The notes under the pieces were generated by a model that was not told where the DNA came from, did no database searches, and saw only the letters and a list, made by a program, of their open reading frames with translations. Source: an uncultured Eubacteriales bacterium (lineage in GTDB: Bacteria > Bacillota > Clostridia > Oscillospirales > Acutalibacteraceae). From it: 5,783 nucleotides of DNA. The stretch covers positions 1-5,783 of the forward strand of contig CATZCM010000046.1 in NCBI GenBank assembly GCA_958417225.1, read 5' to 3'. The position numbers and the translations under genes are program-made. Numbering within the stretch: the first letter of the stretch is position 1; every line of letters begins with the position of its first letter. Below, in pieces: positions 5,591 through 5,783 of this stretch.

Positions 5591-5783
5591 TCACAGTTTG
5601 AGGATTTTATCGTCTGTGCCAACAAGAACAGTCTTTCCCTCAAACGCAAACCCATAATGACGGATTTTGTCTTTAGGTACTCCCCTTGCGATAAGTTCCA
5701 CATCGTAATTTTTTTCATGAATTTGACGAAGTGCCGATTGTAATGAATCATCTAAAGTTTTTTCATTATAGTCCGGATCTAAC
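5591..5783 (-). CDS. C-terminal end of an AAA-ATPase-like / PD-(D/E)XK nuclease family protein (partial)
   Basis: The last 63 codons of a gene that enters from the right edge, ending at TGA (5593-5591). The peptide contains TLDDSLQSALRQIHEKNYDV, then ELIARGVPKDKIRHYGFAFEGKT and a VLVGT ending. This is the characteristic C-terminal pattern of clostridial and Bacteroides proteins that pair an N-terminal AAA-ATPase-like domain with a C-terminal PD-(D/E)XK domain (PDDEXK_9/DUF1703). Full proteins are usually more than 500 residues; the catalytic acidic and lysine residues and the ATPase part lie outside the window. The cellular role of the family is poorly known, and nuclease activity is predicted from the fold. 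A longer open frame on the same strand (5751-5449) overlaps it, but only this frame gives a family-like peptide. Convergent with radC. Family call confident, role not. Confidence 0.8.
   Translation of the reverse strand, partial: LDPDYNEKTLDDSLQSALRQIHEKNYDVELIARGVPKDKIRHYGFAFEGKTVLVGTDDKILKL

Noticed and set aside
5449..5751. Minus-strand open frame of 100 codons starting MIHYNRHFVK
   Set aside because: It overlaps the PD-(D/E)XK C-terminus in another frame, and its peptide resembles no protein. The part beyond 5591 has no independent support.
1..5783. CRISPR array, tRNA, rRNA or insertion-sequence transposase
   Set aside because: I saw no regularly spaced repeats beyond the 12-base pair, no tRNA-like cloverleaf and no transposase or recombinase coding sequence.

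Overview
The window is AT-rich and looks like a chromosome segment from a low-GC Firmicute, most likely an anaerobic clostridial gut or rumen bacterium (Lachnospiraceae/Oscillospiraceae type). The reasons are strong AGGAGG-type ribosome sites, frequent GTG starts, a sortase-built pilus operon of clostridial type, a RadC-like JAB protein of the short clostridial form, and the C-terminal end of an AAA-ATPase-like/PD-(D/E)XK protein of a family that is greatly expanded in these bacteria. I cannot name a species.

Layout. Bases 173-3506 on the minus strand hold a three-gene pilus operon, transcribed right to left: a major LPXTG-type pilin (3506 to 1995), a class C pilin-polymerising sortase (1952 to 1122) and a basal/anchor pilin with a Cna B-type domain (1138 to 173, overlapping the sortase by 17 bases). 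A strong hairpin terminator (82-115) closes the operon. Upstream is a 313-base leader with one plausible sigma-A promoter, then a small orphan gene on the same strand (4056 to 3820, 78 residues, function unknown). A 564-base AT-rich gap follows, containing repeats, a possible 26-codon ORF and a good sigma-A promoter. That promoter drives a plus-strand radC-like gene (4621-5295), which ends at a long bidirectional terminator (5322-5368). At the right edge, on the minus strand, are the last 63 codons of a PD-(D/E)XK-type protein (5783 to 5591), convergent with radC.

How the genes work together. The major pilin is secreted, cut at its C-terminal sorting signal by the sortase, and joined into a fibre. 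The basal pilin would end the chain and be passed to a housekeeping sortase, coded elsewhere, for attachment to peptidoglycan. No tip adhesin and no dedicated signal peptidase are present, so this is a minimal two-pilin system or part of a larger one.

Most notable points. The major pilin has LATTG where LPXTG is expected. The usual isopeptide lysine of the Cna B-type domain is a valine in the basal pilin. Both pilins carry unusually many extracellular cysteines. The sortase lacks a recognisable DP(F/W/Y) lid motif. An exact 19-base inverted repeat (11-29 and 4392-4410) flanks the pilus region. A short motif, ATTRTGTGATA, occurs three times upstream of radC, once overlapping its promoter. I saw nothing that amounts to a clearly new biological system.
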